Source: Corynebacterium ciconiae DSM 44920
GTDB lineage: Bacteria; Actinomycetota; Actinomycetes; Mycobacteriales; Mycobacteriaceae
DNA length: 64,000 nt
NCBI RefSeq assembly: GCF_030440575.1
Contig: NZ_CP047189.1
Coordinates: 1,240,001 to 1,304,000, forward strand
Direction of reading: 5' to 3'
A program made the position numbers and the translations under genes. The notes below the pieces were generated by a model. It saw only the letters and a list, made by a program, of their open reading frames with translations. It was not told the origin of the DNA and made no database searches. Below are positions 41,774 to 52,345 of this stretch, in pieces (positions within the stretch are counted from its first letter, which is position 1; each line of letters starts with the position of its first letter).

Positions 41774-42904
41774 CTAGAGAACATCATCGAAGTAGGAGGA
41801 GTTCTGGGCGCCATAACTCGAGGAGGGGGTGTGCGGATTGTGCTCAGCCGGGGGCACAGGCCCAGGCTGGGCGACGCCACCTAGCTTGGGCAGTGCACCG
41901 CTGGATGCTACCTCTCCACTCGGGTGAGTGGGTCGTGTGTGCGCGGTGGGAGTGGGATCACTGATCGGCTGCGGGGCGCCTACTGCGCCGGGGGCGGTGG
42001 AGAGCGCCGAGGCGTGATCATCATCGACATCCATCCATTCGGGGCGCTGTTTTGAGCGCCGCTTATCGTTCAAGCGGGTGACTTGCAACGCGCCCTCAAC
42101 TAGCAGGCACAAGCTGAGCGCTAGCACCACCATGGAGAAAGGATCCTGGCCGGGGGTCATTACCGCCGCGAAGATGAACAGCAGGACGATGATAATGCGG
42201 CGTTTGTCCTTGAGCTGGTCGTAGGAGACCACGCCCATCACGTTGAGCAGGATGAGGATGAGGGGCACCTCGAAGCTGATTCCGAAGATCAACAACAGCG
42301 CCAAGAGGAAGCGGAAATAAGAATGGGCATTGAGACCAGCGACCGCAACATCAGAGGCCATGGTGATGAGAAACTCAAGCCCGATGTCCACGATGAAATA
42401 GGCCAAGCAGGCGCCAATGATGAACAAGCTCACGGCCGTTGCCACGAAGGTGATCGTCCACTTGCGCTCGTTCTTCTTCAACCCAGGTGTGACGAACGCC
42501 CACAGCTGATAAAGCCACACCGGAGAGGCCATCACGGCGCCTGCCAGGGCGCCGACTTTCATCCGCAGCAGGAACATCTCGAAAGGAGAGGTCACCAGCA
42601 GGCGACATTCATCATTATTGGTAAAGTCCGCGCGCAGCTCCGGATCAACACTGCAATAGGGCCCACGCAGAATCTCGCCCAAGGAAAGAATCGGGCCAAC
42701 GCTCACCTGGAACCAGATGAAGCCCACCACGGTGCCGATGCTGAACGCAATGAGTGAAATGATCACGCGGCGACGAAGCTCGCGGATATGATCCGCCAGC
42801 GACATCGTGCCATCGGGAGATTTTGGTGGTTTGCGGCGCCGACGCTTGGTGCTGGCGGCAGCGCTGTGGGGGCGCTGCGGTGAGCCAGGGGTGGAGCTGC
42901 TCAT
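41774..42904 (-). CDS. tatC: Sec-independent translocase TatC with long C-terminal tail
   Basis: A 376-residue membrane protein, the receptor core of the Tat system. Family features: MSLADHIRELRRRVIISLIA (cytoplasmic start and first helix), the SPFEMFLLRMKVGALAGAVM segment, LYQLWAFVTPGLKKNERK, and FGISFEVPLILILLNVMG. The usual length is about 250-310 residues; here a tail of about 95 residues rich in Pro, Ser and Thr follows the last helix and ends SSYFDDVL. Start ATG of MSSSTPG with GAGGA ten bases upstream. tatA lies 85 bases upstream. The tail is predicted cytoplasmic. Confidence 0.96.
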   Translation of the reverse strand: MSSSTPGSPQRPHSAAASTKRRRRKPPKSPDGTMSLADHIRELRRRVIISLIAFSIGTVVGFIWFQVSVGPILSLGEILRGPYCSVDPELRADFTNNDECRLLVTSPFEMFLLRMKVGALAGAVMASPVWLYQLWAFVTPGLKKNERKWTITFVATAVSLFIIGACLAYFIVDIGLEFLITMASDVAVAGLNAHSYFRFLLALLLIFGISFEVPLILILLNVMGVVSYDQLKDKRRIIIVLLFIFAAVMTPGQDPFSMVVLALSLCLLVEGALQVTRLNDKRRSKQRPEWMDVDDDHASALSTAPGAVGAPQPISDPTPTAHTRPTHPSGEVASSGALPKLGGVAQPGPVPPAEHNPHTPSSSYGAQNSSYFDDVL

Positions 42905-42989
42905 ACGGATGGAATTCCTCTTCAACCCAGACAATGAACAACCGCGCGCCCCATCGTGAACAATGGGACCGGCGCGCGGTGGCGGTTAA

Positions 42990-43295
42990 CTAGCCCTGCT
43001 GGTTCGGGTACTGCTGCTGCGTGGGGTACTGCTGGGCAGCGGGATTCGGCTGCTGCACAGGTTGCTGCACCGGCTGCTGCGGCTGCTGCATTTGTTGCGG
43101 CTGCTGTGGCAGCTGCTGCTGAACCTGCGGTGCGGGCTGCGGATTGTCATCGTTGCTCATCTCTTTGACCTCGGACTTAAAGATGCGCATCGATCGGCCC
43201 AAGGAACGGGCCGCATCGGGCAAACGCTTTGCGCCGAAGAGCAGGATAATGACGAGAACAACTAAGGCAATTTCCCAGAAGCCTAGAGTTGGCAT
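42990..43295 (-). CDS. tatA: Sec-independent translocase TatA with Q/P-rich tail
   Basis: A 101-residue protein. It starts [20 protein letters not shown] (transmembrane segment) and continues with the [20 protein letters not shown] amphipathic helix, both diagnostic of TatA. After residue 50 the chain is almost only Gln and Pro ([18 protein letters not shown] and on), unusual in degree though Q-rich tails are known in actinobacteria. GAGAGG lies in the end of pafC, five bases before the ATG, so it is co-translated with pafC. tatC follows. A tatB gene is not present here; it usually lies elsewhere. Confidence 0.96.
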   Translation of the reverse strand: MPTLGFWEIALVVLVIILLFGAKRLPDAARSLGRSMRIFKSEVKEMSNDDNPQPAPQVQQQLPQQPQQMQQPQQPVQQPVQQPNPAAQQYPTQQQYPNQQG

Positions 43296-43297
43296 GC

Positions 43298-44299
43298 TTA
43301 CCTCTCAGTAGCTGTAGGTGATGAGTGATCGTGTAGAACATGATCATACGCGTCGAGGGCGGCGCGGGCGCGCACGAGGCTGGCATGTTGCAGCGAGTCT
43401 GGGGAGTCGATTCGCACGCTGGCGCCCAAGGAAGCCACAAACCCGTATAGCCAGTGGGGATGCAGCACCCGAACTGTGGCCGGGTACCAGCCATCGACGG
43501 GCTGCAGCTCGAGGTGTACGGGATAGTACTCCGCTACCCAGAGCGCATCCTCACGCAGTCGAATGTGCACATCCTCACCGGAGCTGGACAGATCAAAGGG
43601 ATCCTCGGCGTCGAGGGTGACCGTGCCGGGCACCCGCCGTGGCGAGTCTAAGACGGAGGCGCTGTGGGCGCGGTCGGCACGGAAGGTGCGTTCATCGTTG
43701 CGGTCGTGGTCCCAGCCGCGCACATAGGACTGGCCATCGTGATCGAAGATCGCCACGGGGCTGATGGTGCGGGTTTGGGGTTCAGCATCGAGCGCGCCGG
43801 CGTAGCTGAAGCGGAGCTGTTTATCTACCGCCACGGCCTCGCGCACCGCGGCCAAAAACTCCCGTTCCACTGTGGAGAGCTGCTGTTCTACATCCACCAC
43901 TGGTTCTCCGGCGGCGCCAAGCGCGGCGCGCAGCTTCGCGGCGGCGGAGGTAATGGAGTCCACATCGGCCACCGAGCCCCGCGATTCCAGCGCCTCGAGG
44001 GCCAGCAGCAGCGCCCCAGCTTCGCTGGCGGTGAGGTTGAGGGCTTTGTCCATGCCTTGACTGTTGGTGACGGTGACAGACTTAAAGTCGGTGTCGAAGT
44101 CCACCAGATTATCCGGCAAAAGCCCCGGGGTGCCGCAACACCACAGACGGCGAAGATCAGCGGTGATCTCGCTGGGTGAACGCCCCAAATCGGCGGCTGC
44201 CTCAGAGATAGTGGCATCAGGGTGTGCTTGGAAATACGGGATGAGGTTAAGAAGGCGCACGAGGTCATTGACCCTCTCACCAGTTTGGGCACGGGCCAT
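43298..44299 (-). CDS. pafC: WYL-domain transcriptional regulator PafC
   Basis: A 333-residue protein with an N-terminal helix-turn-helix ([40 protein letters not shown]) and a WYL domain ([39 protein letters not shown]). With PafB it forms a heterodimeric activator of the DNA-damage response in mycobacteria, independent of LexA/RecA. It follows pafB after five bases, with GGAGAC spanning the pafB stop. Its WYL domain is expected to sense single-stranded nucleic acid. Normal length for the family. Confidence 0.93.
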   Translation of the reverse strand: MARAQTGERVNDLVRLLNLIPYFQAHPDATISEAAADLGRSPSEITADLRRLWCCGTPGLLPDNLVDFDTDFKSVTVTNSQGMDKALNLTASEAGALLLALEALESRGSVADVDSITSAAAKLRAALGAAGEPVVDVEQQLSTVEREFLAAVREAVAVDKQLRFSYAGALDAEPQTRTISPVAIFDHDGQSYVRGWDHDRNDERTFRADRAHSASVLDSPRRVPGTVTLDAEDPFDLSSSGEDVHIRLREDALWVAEYYPVHLELQPVDGWYPATVRVLHPHWLYGFVASLGASVRIDSPDSLQHASLVRARAALDAYDHVLHDHSSPTATER

Positions 44300-44304
44300 G
44301 GGCG

Positions 44305-45324
44305 CTAGTCTCCTTCTTCCGTATCGGTGGGCTGGGATAGCTCGTGGGCGGCAATAAATCCCCGCAATTTCTCGGCGATGGCCTCCACTGCCTCTGGCGG
44401 GGAGGTGACCACCACGTCAGGAGCCTCGCCCACCGCGGTATTGACCAGCCAGGTGAGGTCCACCCCGCTGAGGGTGTAGTGCCCAGCGGAGGTTTCTTCC
44501 GCGGCGCGGAGCAGTTCGGAATTGAAACTGGGAGATTGCCGTACCTCGAGGTGGGCGTCGATAAGCGTTTTGCTAAACGCCAGCAGCTCGGTGATGATCT
44601 CCTCGGCGGTGCTGTCGGTGGGAGGTTCGTGGGTGCGTGGACCGGCGGTGGCGATGCCATCGATGCGGCTGATACGGAAGGCCCGGGCGGCGTTGCGATC
44701 GAGGTCGAAGCCGAGGAGATATATGCGGCCGCCGACTGGGGCGAGCGCCCAGGGGTCCATGCGGCGCGGCTGCGGCTCGGCGCCCACGTGCCGGTAATAG
44801 TCGAAGGTGATCGACAGCTTACGGTGGCAGACCTTCACCAGCCGCTCGAAGGTGCTGGTACTCAACGAGGAGAGGTCACTAACGCTGGTGTACTCCCCTG
44901 CTGGGCTGAGTTCACCGCGCTGGGCGCCGCCGGCGGCGATTTTGGTCCAACCGGATCGGGCAAAGGTGGCCAGCTCGCCGCTCATTCCCTGCTCGCCGGC
45001 GAGGGCCAGCACGCTCGCCTCCTCGGGGGTGAAGCTCATCTCGGGCAATGAATAACGGGACTCCACTAGGCGGAAGCGTTTGGTATTGAAGATGTCATTC
45101 TCGGAGGCAATGGGCACGCCTACCGCCAGCAGCACCTTGCGGTCGCGTTGAAACATCTTGTCAAAGGCCGCATCGCTTTTGTTCTGGTATCCGGCCACGT
45201 GGGTGCGGATCCACTCCTTGCTCAATCCCCGGCCATGGGCCGGGGCGTTTAACAGCGCGAAGGTGAGATTGATGGCCCGCTCGAGGGCCTCGTCGCTAGC
45301 TGTGCGCGTGCTGGAGGTTGTCAT
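44305..45324 (-). CDS. pafB: WYL-domain transcriptional regulator PafB
   Basis: A 339-residue partner of PafC. It has an N-terminal winged-helix region (ERAINLTFALLNAPAHGRGL, SKEWIRTHVAGYQNKSDAAF) and a WYL domain (SITFDYYRHVGAEPQPRRMD, YLLGFDLDRNAARAFRISRI). Its ATG overlaps the pafA stop (ATGA), showing translational coupling. The coupling to pafA is conserved in actinobacteria, although PafBC is not needed for pupylation. A GTCGATAAG copy (44554-44567) encodes LIDA in this gene. Confidence 0.93.
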   Translation of the reverse strand: MTTSSTRTASDEALERAINLTFALLNAPAHGRGLSKEWIRTHVAGYQNKSDAAFDKMFQRDRKVLLAVGVPIASENDIFNTKRFRLVESRYSLPEMSFTPEEASVLALAGEQGMSGELATFARSGWTKIAAGGAQRGELSPAGEYTSVSDLSSLSTSTFERLVKVCHRKLSITFDYYRHVGAEPQPRRMDPWALAPVGGRIYLLGFDLDRNAARAFRISRIDGIATAGPRTHEPPTDSTAEEIITELLAFSKTLIDAHLEVRQSPSFNSELLRAAEETSAGHYTLSGVDLTWLVNTAVGEAPDVVVTSPPEAVEAIAEKLRGFIAAHELSQPTDTEEGD

Positions 45325-46859
45325 AGCCTCAGGTTATCGTGTTGGCGACAACAGTGGGCGCCTTCACACAGGGGAAAATGCTCCTCCATGTAGGCGATGA
45401 GCTCCTCCACACCCTGATCGGTGGTGGCGAAAGGATCACCGAGCTCCACCAGCTTCGGCTCGGGCCGGGAAACTTTCATCCGCATCCAGTCCACCGCCAC
45501 CGGCGCCGCTCGGTTGTAGGCGGCGTCGAGGAACTGGCCACGCAGGTGGGCGCGGGTGGTCGACGGCGCGCGGTGCACAGCGGCATCAATCTCGTCGTCG
45601 GTGCTCCAGCGGTTGATTAAACCCTTACGCTGTAGGACAGCGGCCAGGCCCCGATCGGGGTGGATATCGTGATAGGTCAGATCAATCTGGGCGAGGCGGG
45701 GATGATCCCACCCGCAGTCCAGCCGTGAGCGATAGCGCTGCAACAAGGAGTGTTTGATCACCCAGTCGATATCGCGGGAGACGGCAGTGAAGTCGCAGCT
45801 ATCGAAACAGTCGATCACCTTTCTCCACAGCGCGAGCACGCGCTCCAATTCGGGGCTGGGCTGAGGGCGCTGCTGCAGCCAGCGTTGAGCGGCGTGGAAG
45901 TAGATGCGCTGAATCTCCAGCGCAGGCATACTGGAGCCGTTGCGCAGTGGCACCTCTGTGGCGCCTGTGAGATCTCGGGAGATTTCGCGAATCGATCCCA
46001 CCGAGGACTCCAGTTCCACGACAGGCAGCGGCATGCCAGCTTCGATCAGCTCAAGCACGAGCAGCGTGGAACCCACTTTCAGCGCAATGGTGGGTTCGGC
46101 CATGTTGGCGTCCCCGACGATCACATGCAAGCGCCGGTAGCGCTTGGAATCAGCATGCGGCTCGTCGCGGGTGTTGATGATCGGCCGGGTGCGGGTGGTG
46201 GCCGAGGACACCCCTTCCCACACGTGGTCGGCACGCTGAGAAAGGCAGTAGCCTAGCGGGAAAGGATCAGCCTGCGGCAGCCGTGGATTGTGGATCATGC
46301 CGGCCCCGCAGATGAGCTGGCGGGTGATCAAAAACGGCAACAAGGTGCGCGAGAGAACCTTCAGTGAGGTCTCACGCGAGACCAGATAGTTCTCGTGCGC
46401 GCCATAGGAGTTACCCCTGGAGTCCACATTGTTTTTAAACAAGTAGATCGAGCCGGGATAGCCCATCTCCTCCAGCGTGGTGGTGGCCTGCTCCGCCAGC
46501 TGGTGCATGAGCCGATCGCCGGCGATGTGATAGTTGATCAGCTGCTTCACGGAATCGCACTCGGCGGTGGCGTACTCCGGATGATCCCCCACGTCCAGAT
46601 AAAGCCGGCCGGCGTTGCGGGTGAAGATATTGGTGGAAGAAAACCGTTCGCGGATCGGCCGGTAGAGGTGGCGGGCCACCTCATCGGGCGTGATCTCGCG
46701 GCAGCGCTGGCCTGGGGCGCAGCGAAAACTCACGCCATATTCGGTTTCGATTCCCATGATGCGCCGCACAACCGCGGCCTCAGGCGAGGCGGCAGAACCG
46801 GCGCCGCCTGCGCTCTCAGCGGTGGGTTGAGTCTCTGGCATGCTATCCCCGAGTGTCAT
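45321..46859 (-). CDS. pafA: Pup-protein ligase
   Basis: A 512-residue carboxylate-amine ligase of the glutamine-synthetase/gamma-GCS fold. It attaches the C-terminal Glu of Pup to target lysines with ATP. Motifs: RRIMGIETEYGVSFRCAPG, the glycine-rich RNAGRLYLDVGDHPEYATAE, LFKNNVDSRGNSYGAHENYL, and INTRDEPHADSKRYRRLHVI. The N-terminus before RRIMGIE is about 20 residues longer than usual; the second ATG (46841) is also possible. It starts nine bases after the pup stop and overlaps pafB. No proteasome subunit genes lie between pup and pafA. Confidence 0.96.
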   Translation of the reverse strand: MTLGDSMPETQPTAESAGGAGSAASPEAAVVRRIMGIETEYGVSFRCAPGQRCREITPDEVARHLYRPIRERFSSTNIFTRNAGRLYLDVGDHPEYATAECDSVKQLINYHIAGDRLMHQLAEQATTTLEEMGYPGSIYLFKNNVDSRGNSYGAHENYLVSRETSLKVLSRTLLPFLITRQLICGAGMIHNPRLPQADPFPLGYCLSQRADHVWEGVSSATTRTRPIINTRDEPHADSKRYRRLHVIVGDANMAEPTIALKVGSTLLVLELIEAGMPLPVVELESSVGSIREISRDLTGATEVPLRNGSSMPALEIQRIYFHAAQRWLQQRPQPSPELERVLALWRKVIDCFDSCDFTAVSRDIDWVIKHSLLQRYRSRLDCGWDHPRLAQIDLTYHDIHPDRGLAAVLQRKGLINRWSTDDEIDAAVHRAPSTTRAHLRGQFLDAAYNRAAPVAVDWMRMKVSRPEPKLVELGDPFATTDQGVEELIAYMEEHFPLCEGAHCCRQHDNLRL

Positions 46860-46868
46860 GGTGCTGGC

Positions 46869-47051
46869 TTACTGCCCGCCCTTTTGCACGTAGGCGCGCA
46901 CGAATTCTTCGGCGTTGTCTTCGAGTAGATCATCGATCTCGTCGAGCAGTTCGTCGGTGCCCTCGGTGTTGATCTGCAGCTGGCCGAAGTTGCTGTCATC
47001 GTTGTTCTCGTCCGGCCCACCGCCGGGGGTGGTGATCGTCTCTTGCGCCAT
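46869..47051 (-). CDS. pup: prokaryotic ubiquitin-like protein Pup
   Basis: A 60-residue, disordered acidic modifier. It has the conserved QINTEGTDELLDEIDDLLED helix and ends EEFVRAYVQKGGQ. The terminal Gln means it must be deamidated by Dop before PafA can use it. Start ATG of MAQETI, with AAGGAG nine bases upstream inside the dop end; an upstream in-frame GTG is less likely. dop ends two bases before, pafA begins nine bases after. The mycobacterial order has prcB-prcA between pup and pafA; here they are missing. Confidence 0.96.
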   Translation of the reverse strand: MAQETITTPGGGPDENNDDSNFGQLQINTEGTDELLDEIDDLLEDNAEEFVRAYVQKGGQ

Positions 47052-47053
47052 TG

Positions 47054-48571
47054 TCACGGTCTCCTTAGCTTCTCGTTGGTGTTGATCATTCGTGCTGCGT
47101 CGGCCGCCGTGGGTGCATCGAAGGCGGCCGCGGTGTCGGTGCGGGTGTAGCCGTCGACAGCCACTAAGGGCACAGTCAGCATTGTCTCGCCCTCTGCCAC
47201 TACCACTCGGTCCCAGTTGGCGCCGAGTATCTCATCGGGGTAGCGCCGCATAAACATTCCTCGAGTGTAGGCGCGAGAATCGTGCGGCGGCTCGTAGGCT
47301 GCGCGGCGAATCGTTTCCTCGTCAGCCAGGGTTCGCATCCGCTTCTTACGCACGAGAGCGTGATAGAGCGAGGAACGCGGATCGATGTCGCTATATTGCA
47401 GATCAATCAGCGCGATCTTGGGATCATCCCAGCTCACCCCACGTGCAACAAAGCCCTTCATGAGCGCATATTTGGCCACCCAATCCAGCCGGTCTGCGGC
47501 GGCGAGCGGGTCGGTGGCGAGGATCTCTACCACCTCATCCCACTCTGCGAGCAGGCGCTTATCGACGCCCTCTCCCGCTGCCGCAGCCGCCCGGCGGCGG
47601 TATTCGCCGAGAATCTCCAACGCGGTCAGACGCCGCCCATCAGCGAGCTCAAGTCGGTGAGTCAGCGTGAGGTCACGGGAGACGGCCTTGACCTCGGCTA
47701 CGGCATTGGCGAGGCGCAGATCGCTGAAGCGCTCGCCGCGTTCGATGGCCTCCAGCACCAGCGCCGTCATGCCGAGCTTCAGCAGGCACGAGGTGTGGGA
47801 TAGATTGGCATCGCCGATGATCACATGCAGCCGGCCGTAGTGTTCATCGTCAGTGTGGGACTCATCCCGAGTGTTAATGATGCCGCGGTTAAGCGTGGTC
47901 TCTAGTGAGATTTCTTGTTCGATGTAATCGGCGCGTTGGCTGATCTGAAAACCCGGTGTCTCTCCGTGGGTGCCTAAGCCCACCCGCCCAGCGCCAATAA
48001 CCACCTGCCGGGAGACGAAGAAGGGAACGAGCGCAGCGGCCAGCTCCTCGAAGGCAACGGTGCGCGAGTAGAGATAGTTCTCATGGGAACCATAGGAGGC
48101 TCCCTTGCCGTCTACGTTGTTCTTATACAGCTTCAGCGGCGGGCAAGGCTCGTGCTTTTCCAATGCGCTGATCCCCGCTTCGCTGAGCTCGGCCACCGCT
48201 GAGATGGCGTCGAGCGCTATCCGATCCGAGGCCTGATCGAGAATCATGGCCTGCCAGGGATCAGCGGTCTCTGGTGAAGATACCTCGGGGTGAGCGTGAT
48301 CGACATAGAAGCGGCCGCCATTGTCCAGCACGAGATTGGCCACCCCGAGTGCGTGAGGATCGATGGTGGGAGCCGTGTGATAGCGCCGCAGGTCAAAGCC
48401 TCGAGCATCGCGCAGTGGAGTTTCCGGCCCGAAGTCCCATTGGGTGCCGCGCCGGGCGCCGCGGGAGGTGGCATAGCCCACCACCGCGTGGGTGGAGGAG
48501 ACAATCGGACTCAGCAGTGGCGCGCCGGGAGTGGAGATGCCGTACTCGGTTTCGGTGCCGATGTAGATCAT
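47054..48571 (-). CDS. dop: Pup deamidase/depupylase Dop
   Basis: A 505-residue PafA homologue that converts the C-terminal Gln of Pup to Glu and removes Pup from proteins. Seen: [60 protein letters not shown] and [20 protein letters not shown]. The Dop-specific insertion after residue 40 is represented by a short segment ([20 protein letters not shown]). The ATG overlaps the arc stop (ATGA) and its end overlaps the pup ribosome-binding site, so arc-dop-pup are tightly coupled. Contains a GTCGATAAG copy (47554-47569) encoding VDKR. Confidence 0.95.
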   Translation of the reverse strand: MIYIGTETEYGISTPGAPLLSPIVSSTHAVVGYATSRGARRGTQWDFGPETPLRDARGFDLRRYHTAPTIDPHALGVANLVLDNGGRFYVDHAHPEVSSPETADPWQAMILDQASDRIALDAISAVAELSEAGISALEKHEPCPPLKLYKNNVDGKGASYGSHENYLYSRTVAFEELAAALVPFFVSRQVVIGAGRVGLGTHGETPGFQISQRADYIEQEISLETTLNRGIINTRDESHTDDEHYGRLHVIIGDANLSHTSCLLKLGMTALVLEAIERGERFSDLRLANAVAEVKAVSRDLTLTHRLELADGRRLTALEILGEYRRRAAAAAGEGVDKRLLAEWDEVVEILATDPLAAADRLDWVAKYALMKGFVARGVSWDDPKIALIDLQYSDIDPRSSLYHALVRKKRMRTLADEETIRRAAYEPPHDSRAYTRGMFMRRYPDEILGANWDRVVVAEGETMLTVPLVAVDGYTRTDTAAAFDAPTAADAARMINTNEKLRRP

Positions 48572-50100
48572 GACAACACCACCTGTGCCTCCACCACGCG
48601 GGCGCCGTGCCGGCCAGTGATGCGTGCCCACTCATCTGGATTGGAAGTGTTGGGCAGATCCTCGTTTTCTTTCATCTCTACCCGCACGGCCTCACGAAGA
48701 TGCTCCGCTGACACCCCGCACACAGTCTCTTGGGGCCGCGCCAAATGTTCCTTGATCGCCAGCTTCTTCGCGCGGCCGACGATATTGGCGATCATCGCGC
48801 CTGACACGAAATCGTTGGTGTACAGCGTTTCCGAGGAACCGTCGGAAAGCGTAAGAACCACATAGGGGCGCGGGGTAAAAAGCTCCTCGGTTGCCAGCTC
48901 GATGAGTTCCTCGCGATCGGTTGCCAGCGGGATGCTGGTAGTGATGTAGCGACTGAAGATCTCCTTGGCTTGGGCTCGATTGGGGCGAGAGACCTTGATC
49001 TTCACATCCAGCCGACCTGGGCGGAGAATGGCCGGATCGATGAGCTCCTCGCGGTTCGTGGCGCCGATGACGATCACATTCGCCACCGATTCCACACCGT
49101 CGAGTTCTGCGAGCAGCTGCGGCACTACGGTGGTTTCCATATCGGAACTGCGCCCCGAGCCGCGGGTACGGAAGATGGACTCCATCTCGTCGAAGAAGAC
49201 AATCACCGGCCGTCCCTCGCTGGCTAATTCCCGTGCCCGCTCGAAGATCAGGCGAATCATCCGCTCGGTCTCGCCGACGAACTTGTTCAGCAGCTCAGGA
49301 CCTTTCACGTTGATGAAATAAGAGCTGCCGACCTCCCCGATACGCGCCGACAACGAGTTCGCCACCGCCTTAGCGATGAGCGTTTTGCCGCAGCCGGGCG
49401 GGCCGTAGAGCAACACACCCTTCGGCGGGTGCAGATCGAAGTGCTTGTACAGCTCGGGGTGGGTAAAGGGAAGCTCCACGGCGTCGTGGATCATCTCGAT
49501 CTGCTCGTCCAAGCCGCCAATGTCGGTGTATGTGACATCCGGGATCTCCTCCAGCGCAAGCCGGTTGATCTCCGTGTGCGCCACCACCTCCAAAGCCAAG
49601 AGCGCGCGGGAATCGTAGAGCACCGTATCCCCTGGCTTGACCGCCCCAGTCTCACGCAGCGGCTGGGCAAGGGTGGCTACCGCGTTTTCACTGGTGGAGG
49701 TGCTGATGAGGATGCGAGATTCATCCAGAATCTCCGAGACCGTCGCGAGCTGCCCGGTGGATTGGCTGCCACAGACCTCCACCACAGCGGAGCTCTCTCC
49801 CAACCGCACGAGGGCGCCTGGCACCAGCTCACTCTCGGGCACCTCGGGGCTGACCATCAGCCGCATCCGGCGCCCGCCGGTGAACACCTCGGCGCAGGAG
49901 TCCTGATAGGCGGTCTCAAGCACCAGCCCATAGGTGCTGGGCGGCTGGGCCATGGACTCCATCTGCTCATTCAGCAACGCCAGCTTGTCGCGGGAGGATT
50001 TCAGCAACTCCACGAGCTTGGTGTTTCTGCCGGCCAGCTCGCGATTGATGCGCTGGAGCTGGCGGAGCTCTAGGGTGGTCTCCTGAGCATCGGTGGTCAC
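48568..50100 (-). CDS. arc: AAA ATPase ARC (Mpa homologue) without the proteasome-docking tail
   Basis: A 510-residue hexameric unfoldase. N-terminal coiled coil ([20 protein letters not shown]) that binds Pup, OB domains to about residue 190, then an AAA module with Walker A GPPGCGKT, Walker [13 protein letters not shown] and [20 protein letters not shown]. Mycobacterial Mpa ends in GQYL, which docks on the 20S proteasome; this protein ends [11 protein letters not shown] with no such tail. It fits a bacterium without proteasome, where ARC unfolds pupylated proteins without degrading them in a 20S core. Start GTG, GAGGAG eleven bases upstream. Confidence 0.96.
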   Translation of the reverse strand: MTTDAQETTLELRQLQRINRELAGRNTKLVELLKSSRDKLALLNEQMESMAQPPSTYGLVLETAYQDSCAEVFTGGRRMRLMVSPEVPESELVPGALVRLGESSAVVEVCGSQSTGQLATVSEILDESRILISTSTSENAVATLAQPLRETGAVKPGDTVLYDSRALLALEVVAHTEINRLALEEIPDVTYTDIGGLDEQIEMIHDAVELPFTHPELYKHFDLHPPKGVLLYGPPGCGKTLIAKAVANSLSARIGEVGSSYFINVKGPELLNKFVGETERMIRLIFERARELASEGRPVIVFFDEMESIFRTRGSGRSSDMETTVVPQLLAELDGVESVANVIVIGATNREELIDPAILRPGRLDVKIKVSRPNRAQAKEIFSRYITTSIPLATDREELIELATEELFTPRPYVVLTLSDGSSETLYTNDFVSGAMIANIVGRAKKLAIKEHLARPQETVCGVSAEHLREAVRVEMKENEDLPNTSNPDEWARITGRHGARVVEAQVVLS

Positions 50101-50146
50101 AGTGGACGCATCTCCTCTAACAGTGTTCAGTGCTTTAAGGCATAGC

Positions 50147-51034
<888 letters not shown>

Positions 51035-52279
51035 CTAGGACAAAAGGTAGGCGCGCATAGCGGTGGCGAAGTCCTCAACGTCCTTCGGTGCCGCCAGCTC
51101 GCGGGCGGAGTGCATAGACAGCATAGGCACACCCACATCGACGGTATCGATGCCCAAGCGGGTGGCGCTGATCGGGCCGATGGTGGAGCCGCAGGGAACA
51201 TCATTGCGGCCAACGAACTGCTGGCAGTTCACGCCTGCGCTACGGCAAGCCTGCTCCCACAGCGCCCAGGTGCGGGCCGTGGTGGCATAACGCTGATTGG
51301 CGTTGATCTTGGTCACAGGGCCCTCGCCGAGCTGGGGCAGATGACCGGGGGCGTGCTTGTCCGCATAGTTCGGGTGCACGGCGTGGGCGGCGTCTGCGGA
51401 CAGGCAGCTGGCCTTGGACAGCATCTGGTGGTAGTCCTCTTTGTCACCACCGAGCGCACTATTCAGCCTGCCCAGTAGTTCCTCGAGCAGCGGCCCGCCG
51501 GCGCCAGTGGGTGACTGAGAACCCACCTCCTCGTGATCGAAGGAGGCGAGCACCATGATGTGCTCGGGTTCTTCGGCGGCAGCGTCGCGTAATGCCAGCA
51601 AGGAGGGATACAGGCTAGAGAGATTGTCCAGCCGGCCAGCGGCCAGCATGGAATGATCGGCACCAATCAGTGCGGGCGGTTGGGCGTCCACCGTGATCAC
51701 ATCGAAGCTGGCGATATCTTCCGGTGCCACCTCCGCGCAGCGGGCAAGCTCCTCCACAATGACAGCCTGATCGGGGCGGCCAAAGCCGGCGATGGGATGC
51801 AGGTGGGTTTGCTTGTTCAGCGAGATGTCGTTGTCGCGGCTGAGGTGGATCGCTAGGTGTGGGATACGCGCGATCGCCGAGGTGTGAACGAGCCGGGTGG
51901 TGGCGTCGTGAAGCACGAGCTCACCGGCAAGGGCGAGGTCACGATCGAGCCACGAGGCGAAGATGGGGCCGCCGTAGACCTCAACCTCTACCTGGTTCCA
52001 GCCATGCTGGTAGCTATCGGCGTGCGGCTTGAGCTTGAAACCCGGCGAGTCGGTGTGACTGCCGATGATGCGTAGCGGCGAGGTGGAGGTGGCACCGGCG
52101 GGTACCCACCATGCGAGCAGCGCCCCGCCGCGCACGAGATAATGCCCGCCCGGGCTGGCGTCGAAGGCCTCTGTGCGGTCGTAGGGGCGAAAACCGGCCT
52201 CGGCGAGCAGCTCAGCACCGCTGCGAGCGGCGTGGAAGGAACTTGGGGAGGAGAGCAGAAAGTCGCTGAATGAGGTCAT
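51035..52279 (-). CDS. M18-family aminopeptidase
   Basis: A 414-residue dodecameric-type metallo-aminopeptidase (PepC/ApeB/DNPEP family). Metal ligand segments: IIGSHTDSPGFKLKPHADSY, ITVDAQPPALIGADHSMLAA, LASFDHEEVGSQSPTGAGGP, and the C-terminal PMLSMHSARELAAPKDVEDF. It should cleave N-terminal, preferably acidic, residues in the cytoplasm. It starts the long minus-strand run towards arc, 48 bases upstream of trmI. It stands divergent from the RecB-type nuclease gene. Nothing odd is visible. Confidence 0.94.
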   Translation of the reverse strand: MTSFSDFLLSSPSSFHAARSGAELLAEAGFRPYDRTEAFDASPGGHYLVRGGALLAWWVPAGATSTSPLRIIGSHTDSPGFKLKPHADSYQHGWNQVEVEVYGGPIFASWLDRDLALAGELVLHDATTRLVHTSAIARIPHLAIHLSRDNDISLNKQTHLHPIAGFGRPDQAVIVEELARCAEVAPEDIASFDVITVDAQPPALIGADHSMLAAGRLDNLSSLYPSLLALRDAAAEEPEHIMVLASFDHEEVGSQSPTGAGGPLLEELLGRLNSALGGDKEDYHQMLSKASCLSADAAHAVHPNYADKHAPGHLPQLGEGPVTKINANQRYATTARTWALWEQACRSAGVNCQQFVGRNDVPCGSTIGPISATRLGIDTVDVGVPMLSMHSARELAAPKDVEDFATAMRAYLLS

Positions 52280-52345
52280 GCCTTGTAAGGATAGTGGCGC
52301 CTGCCGCCCACGGTGTCGCCGGGAGGCCTAGACTAAACAGTCACT

